Origin: Monomorium pharaonis
Taxonomy: Eukaryota; Arthropoda; Insecta; Hymenoptera; Formicidae
Direction of reading: 5' to 3'
DNA: 64,000 nt
NCBI RefSeq assembly: GCF_013373865.1
Contig: NC_050470.1
Span: 13,684,443-13,748,442 of the forward strand
Part shown: piece by piece, positions 31,878 through 43,784 of the stretch
How the letters are laid out: every line of letters starts with the position of its first letter
How positions within the stretch are numbered: the stretch's first letter is position 1
Position numbers and translations under genes: made by a program
Notes under the pieces: generated by a model
The model's input: the letters and a program-made list of their open reading frames with translations, nothing else
What the model was told of the DNA's origin: nothing
The model's database searches: none

Positions 31878-32924
31878 TTTCATTAAAATTTATTAAATTT
31901 ATTAAAATATATATTAAAATTCCTTAATATATACTCACTTAAATTTGTTAAAAGTTTTTAAAATTCATAAAATTTATTTTATTACATTGTTATTTATTAT
32001 ATAAATAAATTTTTTAAATTTTAATAAATGTTAAATATTAATTTTTTATAAATTTTAATAAATTTTAATGAATTTTAATGCATTTTAATAAATCTTAATA
32101 AATAATAAAAAGGGATCAAATAAAAAAGTTTCTGTGAAATATTTCATTAATATATTTCTATCAAGGTGATCAAGACTGGATCTTTGAATTTAATATTATT
32201 TTTCGTCAAAATATGTATATAATAATATATACTATTTTGATTCATTACACTGCATGTACTGTTTGTCTTAAAATGCAATCCTTTTTTGTACCAATTGCAA
32301 ATATGTAAACGACTTAAGTATCATTATTATCAATTAAATTGATAACGTAATCATATATTATTTTAAAATTTTAGTTTAAATAATTAATGCAATTCAAGAG
32401 CGACAGTATACGACATAGTGCAAAAGAACATAAATTTACATAAAAAAATTATATTAGGCATAAGCTTCAAACATATAATATTATGTAAAATAAATATAAA
32501 TTAATAATTAATTAATTTGATTTTGAATTGAGATAGAAAAATGGAACAAAATAAAAATTTATAGGAAATTGTTTAAATTATTTTATTTTATTACATATAA
32601 AATAATTTTAATTAAAGAGTAATATATAGGACTTATTAATTATTATTTAATTTATTTAAAAATTAAAAAATTTATTTAATAAGATCGTAAATAACTTTAC
32701 TAATTTTTATTTTGTAAACTTCAATAATTTCAATTTCCATTGAAAAATTTAATTGTTTAATAATCATTTTATAATTATTAAAATATTGAATATAAAATAA
32801 ATATAAACAAATAAGTATCATATATATATAAAGAAAAATTATAATAAATATACTAAGTAACATAGTTAACATAAATAATTATTAATATATATATAAACAT
32901 TTTGTTAATATTGCTGGCAGTGGC
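31874..32924. other. AT-rich region without recognisable genes
   Basis: Runs of AAATTTTAATAAATTT type and TATATA tracts. The one open frame (minus, 32672-32872) is low complexity and unconvincing. Confidence 0.5.
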
Positions 32925-33063
32925 TAATCAACTGCCCAACAGTGTTTGCTACGCTATAGCTGTTCACGGAACTCGCTATCACTACCGCGCTATTGGCTCC
33001 ACGAACAGTTCAGATAGCGTTAGCGTTTGTAGCGTTAATAGTGTCTCCCCGAACGCACCCTAA

Positions 33064-33200
33064 GGGTCTATTCGCGTCACATGCCCCAACATGCTCCTAT
33101 TCACTCCAACGCACTCCAATACGTTGATTCCGATGACGCCAACCTATTAGAATGCGTTGGAGTGAGTAGGAGCATGTCGGAGCATGGCGACGCGAACAAA
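33064..33200. repeat. MITE, GGTCTATTCGCGTC family
   Basis: GGTCTATTCGCGTCACATGC pairs with the right arm GCATGGCGACGCGAACAAACC. TCACTCCAACGCA-type arms surround ACGTTGATTCCGATGACGCC, resembling the interior of the 1088-1255 element. Confidence 0.7.
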
Positions 33201-33343
33201 CCATAAGACTCCATGTATGCGGTGAGCTCCGGCAAACGCATGCGGTGACCAATCAGAATTCAAGTGCTTGCTGTGACTTGCCGGAACCCGACCTGCGCCT
33301 GGTTGCTGATTGGTCACCGCATGCGTTTGCCGGAGCTCACCGC
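33201..33343. repeat. MITE split by element B
   Basis: CCATAAGACTCCATGTATGC...GGTGAGCTCC at the left; the right arm GGAGCTCACCGC stops at 33343 and the expected CATGGAGT...TTA continues after element B (39490-39505, CAGACATGGAGTTTTAG). B therefore inserted here, with CCGC/CCAC as its 4-bp target duplication (one mismatch). Confidence 0.7.
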
Positions 33344-33351
33344 TGTAACGT

Positions 33352-33896
33352 CCATAGACATAGTATATCTAGACTGAGCATTGCGGGAGTAAGGGTAAAG
33401 TTCAGAGGGAAAAGGCTAGCATGCTTTGGGTCATATCTTTCTCTCTCGTTCGCGCATGTGTACAAGTGCAAAAGGTGAATTTTGCACTTGTACACATGCG
33501 CGGACGAGAGAGAAAGGTATGACCCAAAACATGCTAGCCTTTTCCTTCTGAACTTTACCCCTACTCCCGCAATGCTCAGTCTAAATTGTGAGATTTAGGG
33601 GGCAAGTGCCGCACCGGCTGCACTTTCCTCCTGTTGCGGTAGTTGATACTTACGCGTGCGAACAGATGGCGTTACTAGCGCGTGACAGGTGGAGCGACAG
33701 TTCCTCCCGGAAACCGCTTACGCTCCCGCCGGATATTACGTACTCACGCGCATGCCAAGTGGGGAGAGAATTTTGGAGCAGCTCCCAACGGTCCGAGCGA
33801 CACCGGCTCCGGGACTCTCCTTCAGAACGCGGAGCCGACAGCACGAACAGCTTTGTCGGGAGTCAGTGTAACAAAGACTTGTAACTCGTTTTTCTG

Positions 33897-33947
<51 letters not shown>

Positions 33948-34071
33948 TATAGTGTAACGGAAATCAATCTGGTTCTTGGTGATTTTATTCGAATATACCG
34001 ATCCTACATACCTATCTGCACTTCCCTCGGTTCTCCTGGGACTTATGTTACAAAATATACTATGTCTATGG
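33352..34071. repeat. CCATAGACATAG MITE with nested LTR
   Basis: CCATAGACATAGTATATCTAG at the left and AATATACTATGTCTATGG at the right are complementary. The hairpin arms continue through GCATTGCGGGAGTA, TTTTGGGTCATA-type and CTTGTACACATGCGC blocks to a loop near 33475. TAACGT is repeated on both sides (33346-33351, 34072-34077). The right arm is broken at 33586 by an LTR. Confidence 0.75.
33587..34052 (+). mobile_element. Solo LTR (466 bp)
   Basis: TGTGAGATTTAGGG...TTATGTTACA, flanked by AAAT (33583-33586 and 34053-34056); its removal restores the host MITE arm. It contains a long (TA)n tract at about 33900-33946. Open frames inside overlap in three frames and are not convincing. The Gypsy type is inferred from the 4-bp duplication. 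Confidence 0.75.
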
Positions 34072-34275
34072 TAACGTCTGGGTCTGGGGATATTTTTTCT
34101 TAAGTGTACGTCTCGGTCGCCTGACCGACGCGGGAGCTCTCCTTTTGAATTTCGGGCAGCCCGCTTACACGGACTCTACCCGGGTATGGCGAGAGCTTGT
34201 TGCCGATGAAAAACCTTGTGGGGTTGGTTAGTGTAACTTTGATGTAGTTAAGATTAAGTATAAGAAATCTGGTTG

Positions 34276-34306
<31 letters not shown>

Positions 34307-34354
34307 TTATTTATTAATAAAATAACGTATAGTATAGATTATTATAAGTATCGC

Positions 34355-35090
34355 TTAAATTTCGGGCGAAAATACGATGATTTGTGCTATTGTATCGCTA
34401 TTGTATTTTGCTGTTGGGTCTAAAGGTTCTAGCTGTGGGAGATCGTCGTCGGAGTCGCTGAGCGTGATTATCTCAGGCGCGTTGGATGTTAATTGGTTAT
34501 AACTTTCCAGAGGGACGGTGTCTTCTTGGAAAAGGTCGATGGAAGAGATTGCTCTTCCTGGTGGAGCGTCTGTAACTGAAGGAGGAAGGGGGGTGTGTTT
34601 CAGCGGGTAGCCCACGAAGCTCTCGATTTCCTTGAAAGCCCGCTCTAGAGCTTTTTGTTGGGCTTTAAGTATCCTTTCTCTCTTCCTTTTTTCGGCGTGG
34701 TGGCGATTCTTCTTAATGGTCTACAAACAAGATGCTTGGTTAAGCGATTGAACGCTTAGTTAAGCATTTCTTACTACGTCAAGGGAAATTAGGGCCGTCG
34801 AGTATATTCGTGCTTGTGTACTAGTTAACTAACTTAATTCGCGGGCGAGCGATAGAACGCTTGCTAGCGAAATCTACGGTTTCATTGACTTATATCGCTG
34901 GCAAGCGATAGAACGCTTGCTAGCGGAATCTACGGTTTCGTTGACTTATATCGCTGGCAAGCGATAGAGCGCTCGCTAGTGGAATCTATCGTTTATTAGA
35001 GCACAAATATATCGGCTTTTCCAATTTCGCCGACGATGTATCGTTTTAATTATTGAGCCTACTCACTTTTGGTTGCGTTGCAGAGTTCAT
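34355..35090 (-). CDS. Two-exon ORF of element B (homologue of 2837-3504)
   Basis: Exon a 35090-35067 (ATG plus seven codons, donor AAA|GTGAGT), exon b 34720-34355 after the acceptor TTTGTAG. Phase 0 junction, 129 residues. Same order as in A: KKNRHHAEKRKRERIL, QQKALERAFKEIE, PLPPSVTDAPPGRAISS, then EIITLSDSDDD and a short hydrophobic tail ending FSPEI. The SUMO-interaction-like core (IITL followed by SDSDDD) is, if anything, more typical than in A. One extra codon in exon a keeps the frame. Open reading and splice signals are kept in a copy that has otherwise been hit by five insertions, so the coding part was intact when it inserted. Function unknown. Confidence 0.6.
34841..34995 (-). repeat. 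56-bp tandem repeat (about 3 copies) in the element B intron
   Basis: Units CTACGGTTTC...GACTTATATCGCTGGCAAGC...GCTAGCGGAAT, counterpart of 2923-3034. Copy number differs between A and B. Confidence 0.75.
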
Positions 35091-35571
35091 CGCGGCACAA
35101 GGGAGGGGAAAGGGTTGTACCTAGAGGAGTTATTTCACAATTATTTGGAAGTGGATCGGTAATTAATTCTTATAGTCCTTACTATCGAAAAGATTCCCTA
35201 TAATAGGGCGCAATTCAATTTGTGAAAATATCGGAAAATATTCTAGGGAGCGGAAGTAAACAAGAATTATTCAGTACTCATGAGTTATAATATAGTTTGA
35301 AGCAATAGCTCGGTCTAGTAACAATTGGATGGTTGCTGTAGTTTGACGGTTGAAGGTGGTCGATCGCAGAGATGTGTTGATGACGGCGGTCTGTAGGAGC
35401 ACGCACAGTTTGACTAAGTGACAATGAGTTGACCGCGAAGCTGTACGAGAGAGATTGCAGATTCACAGTAACTTGAAGATTTTAAAGAGTGACGCGTGAC
35501 TGAGAACTAGTGACTGAATGAATTACTGAATAAGTATGCTGACCAAGTGCGAGTCCGGCCTCTGTGCGCGG

Positions 35572-35580
35572 ATTTAAATA
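35572..35580 (-). promoter_or_regulatory. TATA-like box of element B
   Basis: ATTTAAATA on the plus strand (TATTTAAAT on the minus) in the same GC-rich context (CGCGCCC before, CCGCGCACAG after) as in element A. Confidence 0.45.
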
Positions 35581-36180
35581 GGGCGCGGACAAAGGGATCG
35601 AGCAAAATCGGCGCTGCGCTCAGCGGCCGCTAGCGCTCCGGAGTAGGGAACACGCGCGAAGCGCAAGAGTCGGTAAGAGTGGGAGTAATTTGGCGGCTTG
35701 GCGGGAACCGAGTTTCGGGGGCCGCTGATAAGGCGCGAGAGACCGTCTGCACGTGTGCGGATGTTTATTAGAGATATCTCGTCTAAGATTTTGTCGATCA
35801 TTTGATCCGAAATATTTTTCGGCTAGGATCGCTTTCGCAATCGAATATTTCGCCGTTTTATCAATCTTATTTTCTGGGCGCGACATCTCGTCGCCAACGT
35901 GAAATGGATATCTTACGGATTGTTTATGTGAAATGCCTAGCTATGGTTCACCTGATCTTCCGACACGCAGTCCGGATATTACGCGGATTAATTTCATATT
36001 GTATTTCTTTAGGCGCGACATCTTGTCGCCGTCGTGTTGATAGCAAATTTGTTTTAGAACTATTCGGTTCGAGTCTTTGGGAATTCAGTTGACAAGATAT
36101 CATTTCTTTAATCATCCGACGGTGCACGTGCAGGGGCCCTTTACAAATATCCGGTTCTTATTTATCTTAACGCTAATTAA

Positions 36181-36515
36181 GAGTGAGTCCCAGATGCGCA
36201 CAGTAATAAACGGACACAGCAAGCTGAGTGAAACGGACACAGTAACAAACGGACACAGTAATAAACGGACACAGTGCGAAACGGACACAGTAACAAACGG
36301 ACACAGTGCGAAACGGACACATTAACAAACGGACACAGACCAAATGCGCACAGAGCGAAACGGACACAGTGCAAAACGGACACAGACCAAATGCGCACAG
36401 AGCGAAACGGACACAGTGCGAAACGGACACAGACCAAATGCGCACACTGCACATGCGCACGGACCAAATGCATACACGGAAAGTCGCAAACCCATGTGAT
36501 GCAGTGAATGCTTTG

Positions 36516-36594
<79 letters not shown>

Positions 36595-36930
36595 GGGGTG
36601 CAAGGGGGGCCTTCGGCCCCCCTCCCGCACCCACCCCGTCCAAGTCGCTAACCTATGTGGACTTTACTCTGCTTGCAATGTACATGGATTGCATTTGGTC
36701 CGTGCGCACGTGCAGTGTGCGCATGTGCAGTGTGCGCATTTGGTCCGTGTGCATTTGGTCCGTGCGCATTTGGTCTGTGTCCGTTTCGCACTGTGTCTGT
36801 TTCGCTCTGTGCGCATTTGGTCTGTGTCCGTTTGTTACTGTGTCCGTTTGGTCTGTGTCCGTTTGTTACTGTGTCCGTTTCACTCAGCCTGCTGTGTCCG
36901 TTTATTACTGTGCGCATCTGGGACGCTCCC
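36181..36930. mobile_element. Fold-back element with minisatellite arms (750 bp), element B copy
   Basis: Perfect 8-bp duplication CTAATTAA (36173-36180, 36931-36938). Ends GAGTGAGTCCCAGATGCGCA and GCGCATCTGGGACGCTCCC. Arms are runs of AAACGGACACAGTAAC and CAAATGCGCACAGAGCG units, inverted across a core with about 36 AC dinucleotides (36519-36592), the GGGGGCCTTCGGCCCCCC palindrome and GTCCAAGTCGCTAACC. Same design as 21119-21857, different unit numbers. Confidence 0.85.
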
Positions 36931-37057
36931 CTAATTAATCCTCGACGAATCCATAAGCAATACAAGAGTAAGAATTTAGAATTTTAAATGATCCGATTGC
37001 CTATGTGTTCGTACCGATAAGAAAGTTAAAATAATGTTAGATATTACCTAAAGTATA

Positions 37058-37322
37058 TGTTCGAGATCGATCGAAAACATTTAATTTAAATGGCAGACTG
37101 ATTTCTCTGCCTGCTTCGGGCGCGAGAAAATTGTCCCTGTGAATTCAGAAGCTTCTCCGTCTCCGTTCTGACCGGTAGTCGCGAGCGCCCTTAAAGGGAA
37201 AGAATTAATTCAATGTTTCATTTTGTAAGTTTGTGAAATAAAGACGAGTGGAAAACAGTGCTTGAAATTCTCGGTGTTGCTCAGTTTATCCCTGCGACGA
37301 GAGATCCGTTTACTCGTGAACA
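37058..37322 (+). mobile_element. Solo LTR (265 bp)
   Basis: TGTTCGAGATCGATCGAAAA...ACTCGTGAACA with GTATA on both sides (37053-37057, 37323-37327). AATAAA lies near the 3' end (about 37239). It is absent at the matching place in element A, confirming it as an insertion. Copia-like by the 5-bp duplication and short length (inference). Confidence 0.7.
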
Positions 37323-37381
37323 GTATATGTATATGTAATATTGATATATGGTTTTGATATATATATATATATATATATATA

Positions 37382-39259
37382 CAGGGTGTCTGGTATTTTT
37401 TTATGGAATGTTCATGAGCAGGTAGAGCGCATGAAACTGAACAGAAAAGTCCTTACTGTTTTTCCATTTTCGCAATAGTTAACAAGTTAGTAACTTGTAA
37501 AATTTTCTGTATTAGTTCGGCCTACCGGCAAATGCAAGCGCGCTGAGCGCCCGGTCGCGACGGCTGCTCCTCCCCAGCGCTTGAACCTTGAGATTGCTAG
37601 GCGCGCGGGGGGAATTGTTACAACAAGCGACAATGGCTACGCACAAGCGACACATAACGCTAAATTCTCCCTTCGAGTTATGATAGTTTCTTAACTTTTT
37701 TAATGAAAATAAAATTTTTTAACGACAAAAAGTATGTGTGTACATACGTGTACATACATGTGTATAAAAAATATCAGTTCTAATGCTTAAAGTGATTACT
37801 AAATTTATTTTTTTAATAAATAACGATTATTTTTAATAAAAAGATATTTTTTTGATGATAGTCTTAAACGCCGTAAACTGTCATTATAAATTTTAAAAGA
37901 AGTTGTTATCATATGCTCGAAATAAAATTTATGCTTCTTCAAAAAATATTAGAAAATCTTATCGATTAAAATGAAAATGACAATCAAATAAAATGTTTGT
38001 TTCAACTTTATATTTTTAATTAAAAATTAAATAACTAGGATATTTATATTTTTAATAAAATTAATCCTTGTGATAGACTTATAATACACGTAAAAAACTT
38101 TATGATAAAAATTACTATGGTAAGTAGTAAACGCGGGCCAAGGAGGAATTATGAAAATTTTAATTATGCGTTTTTCATCAAATTACGACAATATTTACAC
38201 TACTTACATGATATAATTTTCTGAAATTTCTTCTTACAGTTCGTGGTTACTACCATAAATAATAAATCATACATAATTTTACTATAAAATTTTCTCCGTG
38301 TAAATTTACGAATATATGAATTTATTAAATGTTTGAAAACTTAATATTTATTTAATTTAAGGAAATTTTAGTATGTAATGTGTGTGTGTGGGGGGGGGGG
38401 GTACATACATACGCGAGCTAAGAAGAAATTTCAGAGAATTATATCATGTAAGTAGTGTAAATATTGTCGTAATTTGATGAAAAACATATAATTAAAATTT
38501 TCATAATTCCTCCTTGTCCCGCGTTTACTACTTACCATAGTAATTTTTATCATAAAGTTTTTTACGTGTATTATAAGTCTATCACAAGGATTAATTTTAT
38601 TAAAAATATAAATATCCTAGTTATTTAATTTTTAATTAAGAATATAAAGTTGATACAAACATTTTATTTGGTTGTCATTTTCATTTTAATCGATAAGATT
38701 TTCTAATGTTTTTTGAAGAAGCATAAATTTTGTTTCGAGCATATGATAACAACTTCTTTTAAAATTTATAATGACAGTTTACGGCGTTTAAGACTATCAT
38801 CAAAAAAATATCTTTTTATTAAAAATAATCGTTATTTATTAAAAAAATAAATTTAGTAATCACTTCTTTAAGCATTAGAACTGATATTTTTTATACACAT
38901 GTATGTACACATATACTTTTTGTCGTTAAAAAGTTTTATTTTCATTAAAAAAGGTAAGAAACTATCATAACTCAAAGGGAGAATTAGCGTTATGTGTCGC
39001 TTGTGCGTAGCCATTGTCGCTTGTAACAATTCCCCTCGCGCGCCTAGCAATCTCAAGGTTCAAGCGCTGGGGAGGGGCAGCCGCCGCGGCCGGGCGCTCA
39101 GCGCGCTTGCATTTGCCGGTAGGCCGAACTAATACAGAAAATTTTACAAGTCACTAACTTGTTAACTATTGCAAAAATGGAAAAACGGTAAGGACTTTTC
39201 TGTTCAGTTTCATGCGCTCTACCTGCTCATGAACATTCCATAAAAAAATACCAGACACC

Positions 39260-39262
<3 letters not shown>
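37382..39262. mobile_element. 1.88 kb palindromic element with arms of about 850 bp
   Basis: CAGGGTGTCTGGTATTTTTT at the left is the complement of the right end ATACCAGACACCCTG. Pairing continues with few mismatches to about 38236/38412, leaving a loop of about 175 bp that includes GTGTGTGTGTG and a run of G. It is embedded in (TA)n on both sides, compatible with the TA target of Tc1/mariner elements, whose ends often read CAGGGTGT. No transposase frame is visible. A non-autonomous hairpin element is the simplest reading. Confidence 0.8.
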
Positions 39263-39296
<34 letters not shown>

Positions 39297-39671
39297 TACG
39301 TAATTTTAAAGTATGATTAAGTTGGTGCTTAATATTTTAATCATTATTACATAGTGATGACTTAAACGAAAGTAAGAAAGAGCCATAAAAACGCATTAAT
39401 GAGTAAGATAACTCAGCGCGCGTGCATCTGGACAAGTTTCGCGAGAAAAATTCTGGCCAAAATTTTCCGGACGCTGGGACGTTACACCACAGACATGGAG
39501 TTTTAGCATAAGGGTCTTAAATAAGATTCGACTATGAATACCGGCCCTACAGTTTGTGTATAGAAAACGGTGTCCAGAAGAGGTGCGAGAGAGACTTTTT
39601 AGTACTTCTTTCTCTAAAGTTACCGGAAATAACTATCGCGCATGTCAGAGCAACTATGCATACATACATAT

Positions 39672-39896
39672 TGTAGCGTGCGCGCCGCGGAAATGAAAAA
39701 CACTTTTATAACTGTAAAACCAAGCAGCTTTATTAACGCGTCCGACAAGGCTCGAGACCGAGATTCGACTCGTTGTTTATACGCGTCGTCAAGCGCTCGT
39801 CAGCTGACAACGCTTGGTCCAAGAAATTGATAGTATTGATCCGTCTTCGAACAGCTGAGTCGCGGTCGCGGAGTATACCGGGCGACGCACGCAACA
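39672..39896 (-). repeat. 3' LTR of the Gypsy element
   Basis: Minus-strand TGTTGCGTGCGTCGCCCGG...GCGCGCACGCTACA, 225 bp, preceded by the purine tract. Confidence 0.85.
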
Positions 39897-40560
39897 CTGC
39901 CCCCCTTCTTCTAGATTGTCGTCCCGACAATCAAGGGAACAGTTTTAGCGCTTTCCGCAGAAGACTCCCTCGGTACCCGGACGATTTCCTGCTCTTCCCG
40001 AGCTGCTGCAACGGGTTCCCGAGCCACGTCCACCGAAGTTCTTCGCCCCCTGCAAAGACTACCACGGGCATCCTCTCACGCCGAGCTCATCCAGCTCTCA
40101 CGCAGGATCTCCCGAATCCTTCCGCGTCCCCGTGCTCCACTCCCCTTGCGACACTGTCCCTCGACGTCGGATCTTGTGCACTTCTTTCTTCTTTTTTCAG
40201 GATCGGGGGGGGGGGGGGAATTTATCTCCGTGGACCCAACGCTTTAAAAAGCTCCCCGTCCCCTGCCTCGGCATTTGCCCTAAGTTCCACGGGAAAACCA
40301 CGGTCAAAAACCGTGGATGAGGCAGTCTTCTTCCCTACAAGCAGCGACCTCCTTCCGAAAGAGATCCCTCTTCATCCGCCCTTCTTCTAAAAAGAAACTG
40401 CTCTCCGAAGAGCGACTGAAACACACAAGAAAACAAACAGAACAAAAACACAAAAACATGAACTAAAATTAACTTCAAAACGGTGTTAAAATTAGAATAA
40501 ACCCCCCATTTCGTATTCGGGCTCGGATTCGTATCGGTTCGGTTTGAACTCGCATCGGTT

Positions 40561-43500
40561 TCACTCCCTCTCCATGAAAGGAGCCAAACGGTTTGCATGA
40601 ACGACTTTATTTCTATGAAATCTCCGAATACAATACAATACATCATTCAATTTCTTGACTATCTTCCACGGACCGTCCCAAGAACTCTGCAACTTAGGAG
40701 CTCTTCCAGGAACCCGTCGAGGATCGAAGAACCATACTTTCTGCCCTGGTTCGAAATTTACTTGTCTAGTCCGTTGGTCATACCAAAACTTAGCATTTTT
40801 GGAGCTAATTGAAAGACGCTCTCGAGCGAAACGATGCATCAAATCTAATCTCTGCCTCAATCTGAAAATGAAATCAATCCTCTCTTCTTTCTTGGAAGAA
40901 GGAGGGTTGCCTCTAAGAAGATCCAGAGGCAAACGTAAGTCTTGTCCCAAATACATTTCCGCAGGAGAAGCTCCAGTTGCTTCCTGCTTTGACGAACGAA
41001 AAGTCAAAAGATAAAGTGAAATCCAACGATCCCAATCCTTCTGGTTTTCAGAAATGAATTTCGCCAAATAATCAAGAATTGTGCGATGTTGACGCTCGAC
41101 TTGTCCATCAGACTGTGGATGAAGAGGAGTCGTACGCGTCTTCTTCATTCCTAGAAGCAAAGACATCTCCTTGAAAAGACTACATTCAAAATTCCTTCCC
41201 TGATCCGTGTGAAGCTCCAAAGAAATTCCGTGTCGAGAAAATACTTGATCCACAAGTGATCTTGCAATGGTACTAGCTCTTTTATTCTTTAAGGGAATAG
41301 CTTCTGGCCATTTAGTAAAACAATCCACCACTACTAGGAAATACTTATTTCCTGAAGAAGAAACCGGCAGAGGACCCAGAATATCGACTTGTATCCTCTC
41401 GAAAGGTGCGCCCACATTGTAAATTTCCAAGGGAGACTTTCCCTTTCCAATGGGCCTTTTTCTAGCAACGCATACCTTACAAGAGGCACACCATCTCTCC
41501 ACGTCCTTCTTGCTGGTAGCCCAATAAAAATGTTTTCGTATTTTCTGAAGGGTCTTATTGACACCGAAATGTCCCCCTGAAGGTGAATCATTGGCTTCTT
41601 CAAGAATTTCTTGAACTTTATGCCGTGGCACCACAATTTGAAAAATATCTTTCCGCAAGTTCGGGGAAACCCATTTCTTATGAAGAACTCCGTCAATCAA
41701 TAACAATAAATCCCAATAAGACCAATAAGACCAATAAATCTTCAAGGAAGGTTCGCCTGAAGCAACTTCTTGCCAATTAGGGCGAGTATCAGCCTCCTTA
41801 GCACGAATTATCATAGAAACAACAAGAAGTTCCTTATTTGAAAAGATTAAACGTCCCAAAATCTCTTCCTTTGAAGATTCCTCATTTAATTCCACCTTTA
41901 TGCTTAGTATCGACATAAAGTCTCCAAACATGGTCGTCTCGAGAGTCCATCGGCGTTTTTGTGCACCTTTCCGCTCCGATAAAAGATATCAAAATCGTAC
42001 TGCTGAAGGCGTTCTACCCATCTTGCCAGCTGTCCTTCCAAATTCCGAAAGGACATCAGCCAACGAAGAGAAACATGGTCCTCACTAAAAACTTTCGTCC
42101 ATAAAGATAGTGATGGAAAAACTTCACTGAATCCACGACAGCAAGAAGTTCACGACGGGTAACGCAATAATTCCGCTCCGTCTTACTGAAAATCCGACTG
42201 TAGTAAGCGATGACTTTTTCCTCTTCTCCCTGCAACTGAGAAAGAACAGCCCCGATGCCATGATTCGAGGCATCGGTATCTAAAATAAATTGTCCTTCCC
42301 CCGAAGGAAAAGACAAAACCGGAGGATATGTTAATACACGTATTAAATTCTCAAAAGTCTGTTGGCATTCAGAGGACCAAAAGAACTTAACGTTTTCCTC
42401 TGTTAAATTATACAAAGGCTTTGCTAAAACAGCAAAATTTTTCACAAATTTTCTATAATACGAGCAAAATCCAAGAAAACTTCGTACCTGCTTCCGATTT
42501 TTCGGAAGAGGCCAATTTTTAACCGAAGAAATCTTTTCAGGGTCAGTTGCAACCCCCTCTGCTGAAATAACATGACCTAAATATTTAACTTCTCTTTTAA
42601 GGAAACTACATTTACTAGGATTAACTTTTAAATTAGCTCTTTTCAACTGAATAAAAACTTCTTTCAAATTGAGCATCATTTCTTTAAAATTTTTTCCGAA
42701 AACAATTACATCATCAAGATAAACAAAGCACTTATTTGAAATTAATCCTTCCAATACTCTTTCCATCAAGCGTTCAAATGTAGCAGGGGCGTTACAAAGA
42801 CCAAAAGGCATAACTGTGAATTGCCACAAACCATTTCCGATAGAAAAAGCAGTCTTTTCACGATCCTTAGGGTCTAGGCTTACCTGCCAATATCCACTTT
42901 TAAGATCCAATGTATAGAACCACGAATTCCCCGTTAAACATCCAAAATGTTATCAATTCTTGGAAGCGGAAAAGAATCTTTTATGATCACAGCATTTAAT
43001 TTCCGGAAGTCGACACAAAACCTTATCGTACCGTCCTTCTTTTTGACCATAACTGCTGGAGAAACCCAAGGACTATTTGATTCCTCTATTACTTTATGAG
43101 CTTTCATATCTTCCAAAATTTTATTCACTTCCGCCTGTAAATGAAGGGGAATTCGTCGAGGTACCTGCTTAATAGGGCGAGAATCACACAATTTTATGTT
43201 ATGCGACAAAACATTACAATTTCCAGCAATAATCTTTTCAGAAAATACACAAGAAAATTCAGACAAGAAATTTGAAAACATTTGCTTTTGAGAAAATTCA
43301 AGTTCTTGAGAACTTTCTTCAAAAATCTGCAAAAGAGGATCGGAGAGCCGAGCAGGGCATTCCTCAATCCGAGAACAAATTTGCCCGCGCTCCTCCGCCT
43401 CGCTGCCCGTTAAACCGAGGGCGCTTTCAAACAGACCGTCAAGAATTCCCGCCTCAGAGAGAAAATCCACTCCGAGTATACATTCGTCACTTATCTCCGC

Positions 43501-43743
43501 GACATAACACAATAAATTAACACAAAATTTACCTAAAGAAATTTCAACAGTAATACGAGAAATTACCGGAACTTTTTCTCCGGTAGGATATTTTAAATCA
43601 CAAGAAATAATACGCTCCTGGTTAAAAGAAGCAGCCATCCTAGCACTCACGACCGATACATCCGAGCCCGTATCGATTTTAAAATTGCATACTCTCCCAT
43701 TTAAATATCCCATTAAAATAACAACGGCCGCGCGCGGCCGCAC
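40561..43743 (-). pseudogene. Gypsy pol: protease, reverse transcriptase, RNase H, integrase (frameshifted)
   Basis: Frame 1 (43743-42934): protease with FKIDTGSDVSVVS (catalytic DTG) and ILGVDFLSEAG, then the RT start (WVSPAVMVKKKDGTIRFCVDFRKLN). A one-base loss near 42935 shifts into frame 2 (42910-42056): DLKSGYWQV, MPFGLCNAPATF, the catalytic YLDDVIVF, then RNase H (DTDASNHGIGAVLS). Another shift near 42060 leads to frame 3 (41931-40561): integrase zinc-binding H-H-C-C (GHFGVNKTL, HFYWATS, CASCKVC), the core with VDILGPLP, HTDQGRNFE and DGQVERQ (catalytic D, D, E) and a C-terminal QKVWFFDPRR region. Domain order PR-RT-RH-IN defines Ty3/Gypsy. No env-like frame follows. Confidence 0.88.
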
Positions 43744-43784
43744 TCACACCGTCAAGTCGCCAAACCAGAGCGACCCCGTCGCGC

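Larger units (their letters stand above)
29941..33062. repeat. MITE, AGGGTGCGTTCGGGGAG family, split by element D and AT-rich DNA
   Basis: Left piece 29941-30120 begins AGGGTGCGTTCGGGGAG and has GCGCTATC blocks. The right piece 32925-33062 ends CTCCCCGAACGCACCCT. Complete relatives are at 48790-48912 and, interrupted, at 45286-45475. Confidence 0.7.
33344..39486 (-). mobile_element. LTR-like element B, inverted relative of A, with nested insertions
   Basis: Starts TGTAACGT (33344) and ends GACGTTACA (39486), the A-type termini. Its minus strand is collinear with A: terminal GGGTCTGGGG-like end, spliced ORF, tandem repeat, TATA-like promoter (35572-35580), upstream region and the GGACAAGTTTCGCG end. 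Insertions, with target duplications: a CCATAGACATAG MITE (33352-34071, TAACGT) that itself holds a solo LTR; the fold-back element (36181-36930, CTAATTAA); a 265-bp solo LTR (37058-37322, GTATA); a 1.88 kb palindrome (37382-39262, TA). Without these about 2.5 kb remains, close to A's 2.33 kb. Confidence 0.75.

Noticed and set aside
1425..39486. Elements A and B as the two LTRs of one giant element
   Set aside because: They are in opposite orientation and have different target duplications (AGGC against CCGC/CCAC), so they are independent insertions.
39773..40390. 205-codon plus-strand frame
   Set aside because: Antisense to the Gypsy LTR and 3' region, crosses the purine tract and a G-run; no domain.
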